Assembly (NCBI GenBank): GCA_023401045.1
Contig: JAEXEM010000249.1
Span: 1-6,629, forward strand
Reading direction: 5' to 3'
Source of the DNA: Actinomycetes bacterium
Lineage (GTDB): Bacteria > Actinomycetota > Actinomycetes > Actinomycetales > Cellulomonadaceae
DNA length: 6,629 bases
Position 1 is the stretch's first letter, and each line of letters starts with the position of its first letter. Made by a program: the position numbers and the translations under genes. Of this stretch, positions 5,544 to 6,629 are shown one piece after another. Below the pieces are notes generated by a model. The model did not search any database, had not been told where the DNA came from, and saw only the letters and a list, made by a program, of their open reading frames with translations.

Positions 5544-6599
5544 GTGACGTCCGCCGAGCCCGCCGGAGCGCCGGCGCCCGCCGCGCCCGCCTCCCTCACC
5601 GCCCGCCACCCGCGGGTGCCCCCGGAGCGGCTGCTCGCCGAGCTCGTCCCGCCTCGCCACTTCGCGCACGAGTCCTTCGACACCTACCGGCCGGACCCGG
5701 CCCACCCCTCGCAGCAGGCGGCCCTCGACCGGCTGCGCGCCGTCGCGGACGAGCTCACCGCGCCCGCGCGCGGTGGTTGGTGGCGGCGGCGGTCGTCGGC
5801 TCCCGCCCCCGCCGTCTACCTCGACGGCGGATTCGGGGTCGGCAAGACGCACCTGCTCGCGTCGCTCGCGCACGCGGTCGGCACCGAGCGCACGACCTAC
5901 GGCACGTTCGTCGAGCTCACCCACCTCGTCGGCGCCCTCGGGTTCGCGGCGACCGTCGACGCGCTCGCGGACCACCGGCTGCTGTGCATCGACGAGTTCG
6001 AGCTCGACGACCCGGGCGACACCGTGCTCATGTCGCGCCTGCTGCGGGAGGTCGCCGACCGCGGCGTCGCCCTCGCGGCGACGTCGAACACGCTGCCCGA
6101 GTCGCTCGGCGAGGGGCGCTTCGCCGCCGAGGACTTCCTCCGGGAGATCCAGGCGCTCGCCGACCGCTTCGAGGTGCTCCGCATCGACGGTGAGGACCAC
6201 CGCCACCGTGCGGTGACGACGCACGCCGCCACGCTGGCCGAGGACGCGGTCGGCGAGGTCGTCGCGACGCGCCCCGACGCGACCCTCGACGACCTCGACG
6301 CGCTCCTCACGCACCTGTCGACCGTGCACCCGAGCCGGTACGGCGCGCTGCTCGACGGCGTCGGGCTCGTCGGGCTCACCGGCGTCCACCAGGTGACGCG
6401 CCAGGACGTCGCGCTGCGTCTCGTCGTGCTCGTCGACCGGCTCTACGACCGTGACGTCCCGGTCGTCGTCGCCGGCGACGGGCTCGACCTCTTCACGCCC
6501 GAGATGCTCGCCGGCGGCTACCGCAAGAAGTACTACCGCGCGCTGTCGCGGCTGGGTGCGCTCGCGGCCGAGGGGGCGGCGCTCGCGCCGACCGGCTGA
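5544..6599 (+). CDS. zapE: ZapE/AFG1-family P-loop ATPase
   Basis: The 351-residue protein belongs to the AFG1-like ATPases (LACE1 in eukaryotes, ZapE in E. coli, a division-associated protein that acts at the Z ring). The Walker A motif GGFGVGKT is at residues 95-102, Walker B LLCIDEF at 146-152 (D150, E151), and a sensor-1-like ATSNTLP at 179-185. The family-typical entry HESFDTYRPDPAHPSQ is at 42-57, and YRKKYYRALSRL lies near the C-terminus. There is no signal peptide or membrane segment. I choose GTG 5544 because the -10 element TATCCT sits just before it. The in-frame ATG 5523 would add only seven residues and contain that promoter. The gene is divergent from the sulfate operon and has no obvious functional tie to it. 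Its cellular role in actinomycetes is not established from this sequence. Confidence 0.92.
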   Translation: MTSAEPAGAPAPAAPASLTARHPRVPPERLLAELVPPRHFAHESFDTYRPDPAHPSQQAALDRLRAVADELTAPARGGWWRRRSSAPAPAVYLDGGFGVGKTHLLASLAHAVGTERTTYGTFVELTHLVGALGFAATVDALADHRLLCIDEFELDDPGDTVLMSRLLREVADRGVALAATSNTLPESLGEGRFAAEDFLREIQALADRFEVLRIDGEDHRHRAVTTHAATLAEDAVGEVVATRPDATLDDLDALLTHLSTVHPSRYGALLDGVGLVGLTGVHQVTRQDVALRLVVLVDRLYDRDVPVVVAGDGLDLFTPEMLAGGYRKKYYRALSRLGALAAEGAALAPTG

Positions 6600-6604
6600 C
6601 CGCA

Positions 6605-6626
6605 CGGCCGGGCCGAGGTCCGGCCG
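6605..6626 (+). terminator. Possible terminator hairpin after zapE
   Basis: CGGCCGG and CCGGCCG form a 7-bp GC stem with an 8-base loop, starting 6 bases after the zapE stop. The window ends 3 bases later, so a following T-tract cannot be judged. Confidence 0.35.
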
Positions 6627-6629
6627 GTC

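Noticed and set aside
3121..5547. 808-codon plus-strand ORF opposite sirA
   Set aside because: Antisense shadow of sirA caused by GC-biased third positions. It is rich in Arg, Glu and Asp with no recognisable domain, and sirA on the other strand is unmistakable.
5313..6605. 430-codon minus-strand ORF that includes the Cys-rich leader as its C-terminus
   Set aside because: Most of it is antisense to zapE and reads as low-complexity Arg/Glu/Val. Only the last 27 codons, after ATG 5393, leave the zapE region and make sense as a leader.
1..6629. CRISPR array, tRNA, rRNA, insertion sequence or attachment site
   Set aside because: I saw no regularly spaced repeats, cloverleaf, rRNA signature, transposase or terminal inverted repeats. 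Scattered GCGGAC and GACGACGAC repeats reflect codon bias, apart from the leader RNA copies discussed above.

Overview
The window comes from a high-GC actinomycete. The strong GC bias at third codon positions, the GTG starts, the overlapping genes and the mycobacterial-type ferredoxin-dependent sulfite reductase all point to Actinobacteria. A Cellulomonas-like member of the Micrococcales is my guess from protein style only.

Positions 1 to 5205, minus strand, hold one compact operon for assimilatory sulfate reduction. In transcription order it runs: sirA (siroheme [4Fe-4S] sulfite reductase), a 55-residue four-cysteine zinc-ribbon-like protein of unknown role, cysH (iron-sulfur APS reductase), cysD and cysN (the two ATP sulfurylase subunits), and the start of a siroheme-synthesis gene (precorrin-2 dehydrogenase domain, cut by the window edge). 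All five gene junctions overlap by 1 or 4 bases. Together the genes take sulfate to APS to sulfite to sulfide and make the siroheme that SirA needs. No APS kinase (cysC) is present, which fits a CysH that carries the [4Fe-4S] cysteines of APS reductases.

Positions 5206 to 5543 are non-coding by the usual criteria but hold the most interesting element. This is a 26-codon minus-strand ORF (5313-5393) with seven cysteines, five of them within eight residues, placed 107 bases upstream of sirA. It looks like a cysteine-sensing leader peptide of the polycysteine attenuator kind known from mycobacteria. Three of its seven Cys codons are TGT, whereas all 20 Cys codons in the other genes here are TGC. 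The RNA between leader and sirA can form a strong GC hairpin, a competing long-range stem, and a small hairpin covering the sirA Shine-Dalgarno sequence. Further upstream lie a 14-bp perfect palindrome and a small ORF whose stop overlaps the leader start.

Positions 5544 to 6599, plus strand, encode a divergent ZapE/AFG1-type P-loop ATPase, probably from a leaderless GTG start 7 bases after a TATCCT -10 element. A possible terminator hairpin follows at the window end.
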